The position numbers and the translations under genes are program-made. The notes beneath the pieces are model-generated. The model had not been told where the DNA came from. It worked only from the letters and a program-made list of their open reading frames with translations, and ran no database searches. Shown here in pieces: positions 23,828 to 32,561 of a stretch of DNA of 64,000 nucleotides. Every line of letters begins with the position of its first letter. The first letter of the stretch is position 1. Source of the stretch: an uncultured Lachnospiraceae bacterium (GTDB lineage Bacteria; Bacillota; Clostridia; Lachnospirales; Lachnospiraceae); the NCBI GenBank assembly GCA_910589265.1, contig CAJUTQ010000039.1, forward strand, positions 29,866 through 93,865, written 5' to 3'.

Positions 23828-25369
23828 ATGGAGTATATTGTAACAAGCAGTGAGATGAAAGAGTATGACATGAACACAATAGAAAAACTATTGGTGCCGT
23901 CCTGTGTTTTAATGGAAAGGGCGGCCCTTAGCATTGTACAGGTCATGGAGAAGGAAAAAGTACCCATGGACGATATTCTTGTCGTATGTGGAACAGGGAA
24001 CAATGGGGGAGATGGACTAGCAGCAGCCAGGATTTTGAGGGAGAAAAATAGAAAAGTAACCTGTGTTTTAATGGGAGATAGAGAGAGATGCACAAAGGAG
24101 ACAAGAGCCCAACTAAAAATTCTTGAACAATATGGTCTGTCTGTCAATAACACAATTCCAGAAGGTGAATATACTAGTATTATCGATGCTTTATTTGGAA
24201 TAGGTCTGTCCAGAAATGTGGAGGGCCTTTATAAGGAGGGGATTGAGAGTATTAATAAGAAAAAGGGGATAAAGGTTTGCATTGATATTCCTTCAGGCAT
24301 TCATAGTGATAAGGGTAAGGTTATGGGATGTGCCGTAAGGGGAGATTTGACGGTTACCTTTGCCTTTAAAAAGTTAGGATGTCTTTTACACCCTGGGAGA
24401 GATTATGTAGGCAAACTTGTTTGTTCTCCCATAGGCATTACCTCTTCTTCTTTTTTTGGAAAGCCTCCAAGTATTTTCAGCCTTTCTAGGGAGGAAGGTT
24501 TTTTAATGCCAAAGAGGAAAGAAAACTCTCACAAAGGCAGCTATGGAAAAATTCTTCTTGTGGCAGGGAGCCCTTCCATGGGGGGCGCTGCCCTTCTTGC
24601 CACAAAGGCCGCTCTTGCAACAGGAGCAGGGATGGTTAAGGTATATACGGCAAAGGAAAATAGAAATCTTCTCTTAAGAGAGGTTCCTGAAGCTTTGGTA
24701 AGTTCTTATGATCAGGACCAGTGGAAGGAAGAGGAACTTTTGGAAGCTTTGGAATGGGCTAGTGTTATTGGAATAGGCCCAGGATTGTCCACAAGCTTTA
24801 GGGCAAGAAGTATATGGAAGACAGTGAAAGATTATTGTAAAAAGAAAGAAGGAAGGGAAAAGCCCCTTTTAATAGATGGAGATGGTTTGAATTTAGGGGC
24901 AGAAGAGAAAGACCTTTGGGAGGGATTGGGAGATAAATGCATTATCACTCCTCATGTGAAAGAAATGGCAAGATTAATAGGAAAAGACATGGAAGAAGTG
25001 AAAGAAAATATTCTTTCCATAGGTCTGGCATATGGAAAGGAAAAGAATCTCTGCTGTGTTTTAAAGGATGCCAGGACAGTAGTGACAGATGGAAAAGGAA
25101 ATACGTATATCAACCAGTCTGGAAATCATGGAATGGCAACAGCGGGAAGCGGAGATGTGCTTTCAGGAATGATTCTCGGGTTATTAGCCCAAGGAGAGCC
25201 AGTGTATGAGAGTGCATGGAAAGGAGTCTACCTCCACGGACTTTGCGGTGATATGGCCGCTAAAAAATTAACAGCTTATGGAATGAAAGCCAGTCATCTC
25301 ATAGATTTTTTGCCAAAGACGTTGAAGAAATATAATAAGAGGGGTGGGGGAGCAGCTGGAACCGTATGA
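23828..25369 (+). CDS. nnr: Bifunctional NAD(P)H-hydrate epimerase / ADP-dependent dehydratase
   Basis: 513 residues with both repair activities. The N-terminal YjeF_N epimerase domain (about 1-215) has CGTGNNGGDGLAAARIL and DALFGIGLSRNV. The C-terminal ribokinase-like dehydratase (about 225-505) has HKGSYGKILLVAGSPSMGG, IGIGPGLS, and GMATAGSGDVLSGMI, where the Asp is catalytic. Together they convert both epimers of damaged hydrated NAD(P)H back to NAD(P)H. AAGGAG sits just before the ATG. The 3' end overlaps alr by 26 bp in another frame. Confidence 0.95.
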   Translation: MEYIVTSSEMKEYDMNTIEKLLVPSCVLMERAALSIVQVMEKEKVPMDDILVVCGTGNNGGDGLAAARILREKNRKVTCVLMGDRERCTKETRAQLKILEQYGLSVNNTIPEGEYTSIIDALFGIGLSRNVEGLYKEGIESINKKKGIKVCIDIPSGIHSDKGKVMGCAVRGDLTVTFAFKKLGCLLHPGRDYVGKLVCSPIGITSSSFFGKPPSIFSLSREEGFLMPKRKENSHKGSYGKILLVAGSPSMGGAALLATKAALATGAGMVKVYTAKENRNLLLREVPEALVSSYDQDQWKEEELLEALEWASVIGIGPGLSTSFRARSIWKTVKDYCKKKEGREKPLLIDGDGLNLGAEEKDLWEGLGDKCIITPHVKEMARLIGKDMEEVKENILSIGLAYGKEKNLCCVLKDARTVVTDGKGNTYINQSGNHGMATAGSGDVLSGMILGLLAQGEPVYESAWKGVYLHGLCGDMAAKKLTAYGMKASHLIDFLPKTLKKYNKRGGGAAGTV

Positions 25370-26531
25370 GAGAATATGTGCCTATGTGGAATTGGACGTA
25401 TTGAGAGATAATATGATAAGAATGAAGAGGAATCTGTCAAAGGAAACGAAAATGCTTGCTGTTGTTAAGGCAGATGGCTATGGACATGGAGCAGAGCCCA
25501 TTGCTAAGGAGCTGGAATCCCTTTGGTTTGTAGATGGATTTGCTGTGGCTATGCCAGAAGAAGCCTTTCTTTTAAAAAGGGCAGGAATTAAGAAAAAAAT
25601 TCTTGTGCTGGGAAGCTCCTTTCCCCACTCTTTTTCTTCTATGATTGAGGAGGAAATACGGTTTACTGTATTTCAGGAAGAGACAGCCAGAGAAATTAAT
25701 AACATGGCTTTAAAAAAAGGGAAAAAGGCCTATGTGCATTTTAAAGTGGACACAGGAATGTCCAGAATTGGCGCAAGAGCTTCTAAAGAAGGACTAAAGA
25801 TTGCAGAGGCCATAGGAAAAATGGAAGGTATCTTCCTAGAAGGAATTTACACTCATTTTGCCAGAGCCGATGAGAAAGATAAGGAGCCTGCAAAAAGGCA
25901 GCTTCATCAGTTTCTTTCCTTTCAAGAAAAGCTAAGGGAGAGAGGGATATACATACCTGTTTGTCATTGTTCTAACAGTGCGGCTATTTTGGAATTAAAG
26001 GAAGCCAATTTGGATTTAGTCAGGGCTGGAATTGCCATGTATGGCTTGTGGCCTTCCAAAGAAGTAGATAAAACCAAGATAGATTTAAAGCCAGCCTTAT
26101 GTCTAAAAAGTCATTTAATTTACATAAAAGAAGTGGAAGCTGGCAGAGAAATTAGTTATGGAGGAACATACAAGGCAAAAAGCCCCATTAGGGTGGGAAC
26201 CATTCCTGTAGGCTATGGGGACGGATATCCTAGAAGCCTTTCCAACAAAGGGGAAGTATTAATTTGTGGAAAAAGAGCAAGGATTATAGGAAGGGTTTGT
26301 ATGGATCAATGTATGGTCGATTTAACGGATATTCCTAAGGCAAGGGAAGGCGATGAAGTTACTTTGATAGGAAAAGACGGAAAGGATCAAATAACCGTAG
26401 AGGAATTAGGGGAGCTATCAGGACGTTTTAACTATGAATTTGTCTGTGGCATTGGAAAGCGAGTTCCAAGAGTTTATATAAAAGACAAAAAGATAGTAAG
26501 TACAAAAGATTATTTTCACGATTTTTCGTAA
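25344..26531 (+). CDS. alr: Alanine racemase
   Basis: 395 residues, PLP-dependent, making D-alanine for peptidoglycan. The cofactor lysine is in AVVKADGYGHG (about 40), the second catalytic Tyr is in EISYGGTYKA (about 270), and RVCMDQCMVDLTD with GYGDGYPRSLS complete the signature. The probable start is the GTG at 25344, inside the nnr end, with AGAGGGG immediately upstream; the first in-frame ATG would delete the start of the barrel. alr next to a mazF/ndoA gene is the usual Firmicutes arrangement. Confidence 0.95.
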   Translation: MGEQLEPYERICAYVELDVLRDNMIRMKRNLSKETKMLAVVKADGYGHGAEPIAKELESLWFVDGFAVAMPEEAFLLKRAGIKKKILVLGSSFPHSFSSMIEEEIRFTVFQEETAREINNMALKKGKKAYVHFKVDTGMSRIGARASKEGLKIAEAIGKMEGIFLEGIYTHFARADEKDKEPAKRQLHQFLSFQEKLRERGIYIPVCHCSNSAAILELKEANLDLVRAGIAMYGLWPSKEVDKTKIDLKPALCLKSHLIYIKEVEAGREISYGGTYKAKSPIRVGTIPVGYGDGYPRSLSNKGEVLICGKRARIIGRVCMDQCMVDLTDIPKAREGDEVTLIGKDGKDQITVEELGELSGRFNYEFVCGIGKRVPRVYIKDKKIVSTKDYFHDFS

Positions 26532-26604
26532 AATTACAAAATATGGAATACACCCGTAAGAACTGGCAATACTAAAGCTAAGAGAAGCAAAGGGGTGTGG
26601 AATA

Positions 26605-26952
26605 TTGAGTATTAAGCGAGGAGACGTATTTTATGCTGATTTAAGACCGGTTATCGGCTCTGAACAAGGGGGAATCCGTCCAGTGATCATTATACAAAAT
26701 GATATTGGCAATAAACATAGCCCTACGGTCATATGCGCTGCCATTACTTCTAAGATGAACAAGGCAAAGCTTCCAACCCATATAGAGCTAAATGCAAGCC
26801 GGTATGAAATGGTAAAAGATTCGGTCATCTTATTAGAGCAGTTAAGGACCATTGATAAGAAAAGGCTCAAAGATAAAGTATGCCATTTGGATCCAGAGAT
26901 TATGAAAAGAGTGGATCATGCATTGCTTATTAGTCTGGAACTAAATACATAG
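26605..26952 (+). CDS. MazF/NdoA-family endoribonuclease toxin
   Basis: 115 residues, a full-length PemK/MazF fold: RGDVFYADLRPVIGSEQGGIRPVIII is the conserved opening with catalytic Arg, and ICAAITSKMNKAKLPTHIEL gives the Thr/Ser and dimer strand. VILLEQLRTIDKKRL matches B. subtilis NdoA (EndoA). The start is a TTG at 26605 with AAAGGGG upstream. In Bacillus the order is alr-ndoAI-ndoA, but the 73 bp between alr and this gene cannot encode the antitoxin. It could use an unlinked antitoxin or have another RNase role. Confidence 0.93.
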   Translation: MSIKRGDVFYADLRPVIGSEQGGIRPVIIIQNDIGNKHSPTVICAAITSKMNKAKLPTHIELNASRYEMVKDSVILLEQLRTIDKKRLKDKVCHLDPEIMKRVDHALLISLELNT

Positions 26953-27023
26953 GACACTATTGACGATAAAAGGACAAAATGGTATATTTTCAAGAGGGAA
27001 AGGAAAGAATAAGGAGAAGGAAA

Positions 27024-28406
27024 ATGGAGGATGGCAGTGGGTTTTGGCACTTGTGGGTATTTATCTTTTTGCTGTTTATTGAAGCTCTTGTATATGGATT
27101 TTCAGCAGCAGTGCAGTCAGTCAGTGACAGCAAACTGGAAAAACTAGTAGAGCAGGGGGAAGAAAAAGCAAAGAGAATTTTAAGTTTAAAAGAAAATCCC
27201 ACACATTTTGTAGAAATGATTCAGGTGCTAGTCACATTGGTAAACTTAATTTTAGGAGCATATTATGTGGAGTTTTGCAGGCAGCTTATAGAGAGACTGT
27301 TAAAAACCTCTTTGGGAAGTCAGGAAGGGGAGGCGTTAACGATGTTAACCCTCATGTTGTCGCCAGTATTGATTATGTATTTCTTTTTATCCTTCGGGGT
27401 GCTGGCGCCAAAGAAAATTGGAGAAAAGTATGCAGATAGTTGGGCTTTTGGACTGATTAACATTATGTATTACTTAATGAAAATATTTAGTCCTTTTACA
27501 TATTTTATTTCTGGAACAACTGCCTTGTTTGTGCGTTTGTTCGGCATTAGCCCCAATGAACGGGGAGAAGATGTCACGGAGGAGGAAATTATCTCTATGG
27601 TCAATGAGGGACATGAGCAAGGAGTTCTCCAGGCAAGTGAAGCAAAGATGATAACCAATATTTTTGAATTTTCTGATAAGGAAGCCAAAGATATTATGAC
27701 TCATAGGAAGCACATAAACGGCATAGAAGGAAGTTCCTCTTTAAAAGATACCTTACATTATATGTTGTATGAAAAAAACAGCCGTTATCCTGTTTATGAA
27801 GACAATATTGACAATATTACAGGAATTCTTCATTTGAAAGATGTCATGCAAAAATATCAGGATGAAAAGCTTTGGGAAGTGCCAGTAAAGAAAATAGAAG
27901 GGCTCATTATGGAGGCTAAGTTCATTCCAAAGACGAGAAAAATTGATAGTTTATTTCGAAATATGCAGTCCATGAAAATTCATATGGTCATTGTTGTAGA
28001 CGAATATGGGCAGACAGCAGGACTCATTGCAATGGAAGATATTTTAGAAGAAATTGTGGGAAATATTTTTGATGAACATGATGAGTATGAAAAATTCATT
28101 GTGGAAAGGGGAGCCCATACATATAGTATGTCTGGTATGACTCCTTTGGAGGAAGTAGAGGAAAGGCTTGGGGTTGAATTTGAAGAAAAAGAGTTTGATA
28201 CTTTAAATGGTCTCCTTATCTCTAAGTTAAACAGGATACCAGAGGAAGATGAGGATTTTGAGATTGGGCTTTCAGGCTACTCTTTTCGGATTCAGGAAGT
28301 AGAGAATAAAACTATCCAATGGGTTTTCGTGGAAAGGCTAAAAGAGGAGGGGGAGGAAGACTCTCCCCTGCCAGCAAAAGAACCATTGGCGAAAAAGAAA
28401 GGATGA
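27024..28406 (+). CDS. CNNM/CorC-type membrane protein (DUF21 + CBS pair + CorC_HlyC)
   Basis: 460 residues. The N-terminal DUF21 domain has four hydrophobic segments within about 1-185. Two CBS motifs follow (about 200-325: DIMTHRKHINGIEG, YPVYEDNIDNITGILHLKD, MIVVDEYGQTAGLIAMEDILEEIVGNIFDEHD). The C-terminal CorC_HlyC domain (about 345-445) has the FDTLNGLLISKLNRIP signature. Homologues are Mg2+/Co2+ exporters or regulators; the 'hemolysin' name is historical. The ATG at 27024 has AAGGAG 7 bases upstream; a second possible start at 26979 adds 15 residues. Confidence 0.9.
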   Translation: MEDGSGFWHLWVFIFLLFIEALVYGFSAAVQSVSDSKLEKLVEQGEEKAKRILSLKENPTHFVEMIQVLVTLVNLILGAYYVEFCRQLIERLLKTSLGSQEGEALTMLTLMLSPVLIMYFFLSFGVLAPKKIGEKYADSWAFGLINIMYYLMKIFSPFTYFISGTTALFVRLFGISPNERGEDVTEEEIISMVNEGHEQGVLQASEAKMITNIFEFSDKEAKDIMTHRKHINGIEGSSSLKDTLHYMLYEKNSRYPVYEDNIDNITGILHLKDVMQKYQDEKLWEVPVKKIEGLIMEAKFIPKTRKIDSLFRNMQSMKIHMVIVVDEYGQTAGLIAMEDILEEIVGNIFDEHDEYEKFIVERGAHTYSMSGMTPLEEVEERLGVEFEEKEFDTLNGLLISKLNRIPEEDEDFEIGLSGYSFRIQEVENKTIQWVFVERLKEEGEEDSPLPAKEPLAKKKG

Positions 28407-28410
28407 CAGT

Positions 28411-29139
28411 ATGTCAGGACATTCAAAGTTTGCAAATATTAAACATAAAAAAGAAAAGAACGATGCGGCAAAGGGGAAAATATTTACCATTATTGGAAGA
28501 GAAATTGCCGTTGCCGTAAAGGAAGGGGGTCCAGACCCAAACAATAATGCTAAATTGAGAGATGTGATTGCCAAGGCCAAGGCAAACAATATGCCTAATG
28601 ATACAATAGAGAGGGGAATTAAGAAGGCTTCTGGAGATATAGGGAGTGTTAACTATGAATATGTTACATACGAAGGATATGGCCCCAATGGAATTGCCAT
28701 TATTGTAGATGCTTTGACAGATAATAAAAACCGGACGGCTGCTAATGTGAGGAACGCCTTTTCCAAAGGGAATGGGAGTATTGGCGCTAAGGGATGTGTT
28801 TCCTTTATGTTTGATAAAAAAGGGCAGATTGTGATTGAAAAAGAGGCATGTGAAGTGGAGAGTGATGAATTGATGATGGCAGTCTTGGACGAAGGGGCGG
28901 AAGATTTTTTGGAGGAGGAGGACAGCTATGAAATTATTACCTCCCCAGAGGATTTTGACAAAGTAAGACAAGCGTTAGAGAGAAAAAAAATTCCTCTTTT
29001 ATCAGCAGAAGTGACAATGATTCCCCAAAATTGGGTAGAACTTACCGACGAGAATGCTTTAAAATCTTTACAAAAGACATTGGATCTTTTAGATGAGGAT
29101 GATGATGTACAAAATGTGTACCATAATTGGGATGAATAG
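28411..29139 (+). CDS. yebC: YebC/PmpR-TACO1 family protein
   Basis: 242 residues, normal length. It opens MSGHSKFANIKHKKEKNDAA and continues GRLNNAKLRDVIAKAK-type pattern, PNDTIERGIKKASG, and YEGYGPNGIAIIVDALTDN, all hallmarks. Family members are described either as DNA-binding regulators or as ribosome-associated factors that ease translation of proline-rich stretches, like TACO1. It starts 4 bp after the CNNM gene and is probably co-transcribed with it. Confidence 0.96.
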   Translation: MSGHSKFANIKHKKEKNDAAKGKIFTIIGREIAVAVKEGGPDPNNNAKLRDVIAKAKANNMPNDTIERGIKKASGDIGSVNYEYVTYEGYGPNGIAIIVDALTDNKNRTAANVRNAFSKGNGSIGAKGCVSFMFDKKGQIVIEKEACEVESDELMMAVLDEGAEDFLEEEDSYEIITSPEDFDKVRQALERKKIPLLSAEVTMIPQNWVELTDENALKSLQKTLDLLDEDDDVQNVYHNWDE

Positions 29140-29185
29140 AAAGAAAAGAGAGCCTTCATAAAAGATTGGCGAAAGGGATGAGCAG

Positions 29186-30094
29186 ATGGATTATAGAGAA
29201 GGGATTTGCCCAAACTGCCAGAAAACATTGCAAATTCCAGAAGATATGAAAAAGGTCATTTGTATGTACTGTGGAGAAACATTTTACTTAAAGCAGGATG
29301 AGGCAAAAGAGGAAATGGATGTGGAAAAATGGAAAGAAAGTGCATGTAAAGAGTTTCCAAAGCTTTTACTCTCTATAGAAGACGGACTCAAAGGATTTAA
29401 GAGGGAGACTTATCCAGACGCTTTTCAGGAAATGTTCCAAAAAAATTATGATACACTGGATCAAATAGAAAAATTATATATAAGACAAGAGGGAGAAGAA
29501 ATTCTAAAAGAAGTTTGTACGTCTATGATTGATGAGGTAAATAAAGAATTGCAAACTTTGGGGAAAAAATCTGCCGTTGATCGAAAAATGATGGATTATA
29601 ATATGTCTATGGCCGTTTATGTACTTCCTGCTATTTTAGAGTACAAAGGACAGTCTTCAGATAAACTTTCCTTGGAGCTTATGAATACATGGAATAAGTC
29701 TTTTAAAAACGGAAAGCTGGGAAGAGCCAGTTTTGAAGAAATTAATGCAGGATTTCGTCGAAGACTATGTTACATTACAACAGCGGTTATGGAAAATTTA
29801 GAAAGGGAAGAGGGAGAGCGAGAGCTTCGAATCGTGAAAGAATACAGGGATCATGTCCTTCTAAAGGAAAAAGGTGGAAAGGAATTGATCCACGAATATT
29901 ATGATATTGCTCCCACTATCGTAACAAGAATCAATAAGAGGAAAGAAAGGAAAGAAGTGTACCAAAATATATATGATGAGTATCTCTATCCTTGTATCCG
30001 CCATATTGAAAAGAAAGAATACTCTCAATGTAAAATCATATATGTGAAAATGGTAAAAAAACTAAAGAAAGAATATATGGGGTGTAAAGGATGA
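29186..30094 (+). CDS. Zinc-ribbon / CFI-box-CTERM domain protein
   Basis: 302 residues, cytosolic. The N-terminus is a zinc ribbon (CPNCQKTL ... CMYCGETF, residues about 8-33). A helical middle follows. The C-terminal 100 residues start at RRRLCYITTAV and include RIVKEYRDHVL and EYYDIAPTIVTRI, matching the CFI-box-CTERM domain, a compact module found at the end of many unrelated proteins with unknown role. The stop codon overlaps the next start (ATGA), showing translational coupling with a membrane protein. Confidence 0.75.
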   Translation: MDYREGICPNCQKTLQIPEDMKKVICMYCGETFYLKQDEAKEEMDVEKWKESACKEFPKLLLSIEDGLKGFKRETYPDAFQEMFQKNYDTLDQIEKLYIRQEGEEILKEVCTSMIDEVNKELQTLGKKSAVDRKMMDYNMSMAVYVLPAILEYKGQSSDKLSLELMNTWNKSFKNGKLGRASFEEINAGFRRRLCYITTAVMENLEREEGERELRIVKEYRDHVLLKEKGGKELIHEYYDIAPTIVTRINKRKERKEVYQNIYDEYLYPCIRHIEKKEYSQCKIIYVKMVKKLKKEYMGCKG

Positions 30095-31548
30095 AGGAAA
30101 GGGGAAAAAAGGGATTTTGTAAGGTAACCATTTCCCTTTATGTTGTCTTCATGGCCGTGTTCATAAGTGCCCTGTCCCGTCTTTTGGAAGAAGAATATGT
30201 TTATGGGAAAGCATGGATAGGAGCTTTATATGGAGCCTGTCTTCTGATTATATTTCTTGCGTGGCAGTTGTCAAAAATACCAGGGAAGGAAAAGAAGGGA
30301 ACTCCTTTTATGGAGTGTTTTTTCTTTTTCCTTCTTGTACTTTGTTTTTTTTCCTTGCGTTTTGCTTTCGTTTTTCAACAGATGCAAGGGATAGAAGATG
30401 TGAGGGACATTTTGAGAGATGGGGGGAAGGATCTTCTATATGATAAAATACAGTCTCTTATGTTTTTCCTTCTAGGTTATAAAATAGAGGGGATAATCTT
30501 CCTCGATTTTCTTATTCAAGTTTTTTCTTATAGTCTTCTGTATGGAATAGGAAAAAGGTTCATGGGAAAAAGGGGAGCTATCTTGTCCCTGATTCTTTTT
30601 GGCTTTTGGCAGCTTTTCTTATTTAGGGGGATAGAAACATTTCAGGCATTTCTTCTTCTACTTGCTCTTTTTTGTTTTTCTTTTGACAGCAAAGAGGAGG
30701 AAAAAAAAGCAGATGAATGGATTTTTGCCCTCGTGGGATCTTGCATCATGGGATATGGGATTTTTGTACAGCCCTCTTTTTTCTTTTTCTTTCTGGGAGC
30801 AGGGGCATGGAAAATAAAACGGGGCTGTTATAGCCTTGTTTTTGTCCAGTGGATTGTAACGTTGTGCATTTTCTTTTCCTTGCAAACGTATGTATCTGGT
30901 CAACCTTTCTTTCAGTGGGTAAGGATGCAATTTTATTATGGAGTTCTCCCTCCATGGAAGGAACCATACGAGCTTTTACATAATGGGATGGTCCATGTGG
31001 AAGAGATTTGGATGGGAGTAGGCTTATTTTCCACCTCTCTTTCTGAACTTGCCTTTCATCTCTATCGATGGATTCTCTGTTTTTTAAATGCAATGTACGG
31101 AATTTCTTTGTGGAAGAGAGGTAGAGGAGAATCTATCCTTTATATGGCTATTGTGGTCATTGTATTTTTTTTCTCTGCCTTACATTTCAAAGGGCAGGAG
31201 ACAGGCATTTTTTTTCCCCTTCTTTGTCTCTTTGGAGGAGGAAGCCTGCTTGCTTTTGAGGAGAAGAAAGGAGGGGAGGATTCTTTCTCCTCACAAGATT
31301 TGGAAAAAAGAGAGGTAGAAGAAAAGATGGAAAAGGAAAAAAGACAGGAAAAGGCAAAGGAGGAGTTTTTAGACGATTCTGGAGTGGAAAACTTATCTTC
31401 CTTGGAAAACCAGGTAAAATTTATTAAAAATCCTCTTCCTTTGCCTAAAAAGCATGTGTCAAAAGTGATGGATTATGATCTTACAGAAAATATAAAAGAA
31501 GAATATGATTATGAAGTAAGTGAAGAAGATGACTACGATATTAGTTAA
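30091..31548 (+). CDS. Polytopic membrane protein, glycosyltransferase-like architecture, with acidic tail
   Basis: 485 residues with about ten hydrophobic segments between 10 and 385. The first luminal/extracellular loop holds GIEDVRDILRDGGKDLLYD, and the overall layout recalls dolichol/undecaprenyl-phosphate sugar-dependent (PMT-like) glycosyltransferases, but no diagnostic motif is certain. The last 95 residues are cytosolic and strongly charged (Glu/Lys blocks, then DYDLTENIKEEYDYEVSEED). Translationally coupled to the CFI-box protein. Three tandem hairpin repeats follow the stop. Confidence 0.6.
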   Translation: MKERGKKGFCKVTISLYVVFMAVFISALSRLLEEEYVYGKAWIGALYGACLLIIFLAWQLSKIPGKEKKGTPFMECFFFFLLVLCFFSLRFAFVFQQMQGIEDVRDILRDGGKDLLYDKIQSLMFFLLGYKIEGIIFLDFLIQVFSYSLLYGIGKRFMGKRGAILSLILFGFWQLFLFRGIETFQAFLLLLALFCFSFDSKEEEKKADEWIFALVGSCIMGYGIFVQPSFFFFFLGAGAWKIKRGCYSLVFVQWIVTLCIFFSLQTYVSGQPFFQWVRMQFYYGVLPPWKEPYELLHNGMVHVEEIWMGVGLFSTSLSELAFHLYRWILCFLNAMYGISLWKRGRGESILYMAIVVIVFFFSALHFKGQETGIFFPLLCLFGGGSLLAFEEKKGGEDSFSSQDLEKREVEEKMEKEKRQEKAKEEFLDDSGVENLSSLENQVKFIKNPLPLPKKHVSKVMDYDLTENIKEEYDYEVSEEDDYDIS

Positions 31549-31606
31549 TGGTTTCTTTTTCCTTGGCTTGAATAAAAAAATGGAGATTTCACATACTATT
31601 TTCCAA

Positions 31607-31681
31607 AGACAGCCCATAGGCGGCTGCCTTTAGACAGCCAATAGACGGCTGTCTTTAGACAGTCGATAGAGGTTGTCTTTT
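31607..31681 (+). repeat. Three 25-bp tandem hairpin repeats (tandem terminator)
   Basis: Imperfect copies begin at 31607, 31632 and 31657, exactly 25 bp apart. Each has internal dyad symmetry (AGACAGCC pairing with GGCTGTCT) and ends in a T-run, so each can form a terminator-like hairpin. The third copy has diverged most. Confidence 0.75.
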
Positions 31682-31711
31682 GTAATATAAAAGAGAAGAA
31701 AGGAATTGGGT

Positions 31712-32446
31712 ATGGAAACAGAAAAAAAGGAAGAAGCGGCAAAGACAAAAGAAGAAAAGAAAAGCATGGAAGATTCAAGAATCAAAGAAACAGGACAGGT
31801 AACTTTAAATAAAAATAAGGAAAAAGTAAATATCCACCTTTTAACAATTATTGGAGAAATTGAAGGGCATGATATACTTCCAAGCAGTTCAAAGGCCACA
31901 AAGTATGAACATATTTTACCCCAGCTAGCCTCTTTGGAAGACAGTACAGAAATTGATGGAGTGCTGGTACTCATTAATACTGTGGGAGGAGACGTTTCTT
32001 GTGGTCTGGCATTAGCAGAAATGATTGCCTCTTTAAGTAAGCCTACCGTCTCTCTTGTCATTGGAGACAGCCATTCTATAGGAGTTCCTTTGGCAGTATC
32101 TACAGATTATTCCTTTATTGTGCCAACAGGAACAATGCTTATTCACCCTGTTCGTATGAATGGAATGATTATTGGAGCTCCCCAGACATATCATTATTTC
32201 CAGAGAATTCAGGAAAGAATTACAAGCTTTATTGCCGCCCACAGTCATATTGCTCAGGGGGAAATTGAGAAAATGATGATGAATACCCAAGATTTAAGCA
32301 AAGACTTGGGCACCCTTCTTGTAGGAAAGGATGTGGTGGAAAAAGGCCTTCTTGACGAAGTGGGAGGAATCAAAAGAGCTTTGGAAAAGCTCCATGAAAT
32401 GATTAAAACCTTTCACCCAGAAAGGAAAGAAGAGTCCAATATATAA
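31712..32446 (+). CDS. ClpP-fold serine protease, TepA-like
   Basis: 244 residues. A charged 45-residue N-terminus precedes a ClpP/crotonase-type fold: IIGEIEGHD, then LVLINTVGGDVSCGLALAEMI (oxyanion GGDV), GDSHSIGVPLAV with the nucleophilic Ser, and MLIHPVRMNG with His. It matches B. subtilis TepA, a cytosolic protease linked to degrading signal peptides or helping protein translocation. The ATG at 31712 is chosen because AGGA lies 7 bases upstream; a TTG two codons earlier is less likely. Encoded alone between the hairpin repeats and a promoter for uppP. Confidence 0.85.
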   Translation: METEKKEEAAKTKEEKKSMEDSRIKETGQVTLNKNKEKVNIHLLTIIGEIEGHDILPSSSKATKYEHILPQLASLEDSTEIDGVLVLINTVGGDVSCGLALAEMIASLSKPTVSLVIGDSHSIGVPLAVSTDYSFIVPTGTMLIHPVRMNGMIIGAPQTYHYFQRIQERITSFIAAHSHIAQGEIEKMMMNTQDLSKDLGTLLVGKDVVEKGLLDEVGGIKRALEKLHEMIKTFHPERKEESNI

Positions 32447-32460
32447 ATTTTTGTAAGTAG

Positions 32461-32489
32461 ATGACATTTTAGAAAATTAATGATATAAT
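32461..32489 (+). promoter_or_regulatory. Promoter of uppP (and probably ftsK)
   Basis: ATGACA (32461-32466), a 17-bp spacer and TATAAT (32484-32489). Confidence 0.6.
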
Positions 32490-32561
32490 GAGTTGTCCAA
32501 AGAAGAGGGGCCCTTTGTAAGCTGCCCCAATAGGAAAATGAGAAAACAGGGAGGAATTCCT

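Noticed and set aside
28423..28971. 182-codon minus-strand frame opposite yebC
   Set aside because: yebC is a certain gene here and the antisense frame has no motif or translation signal.
31607..31681. Possible CRISPR repeats
   Set aside because: Units are directly tandem with no spacers and each is a self-complementary terminator-like hairpin.
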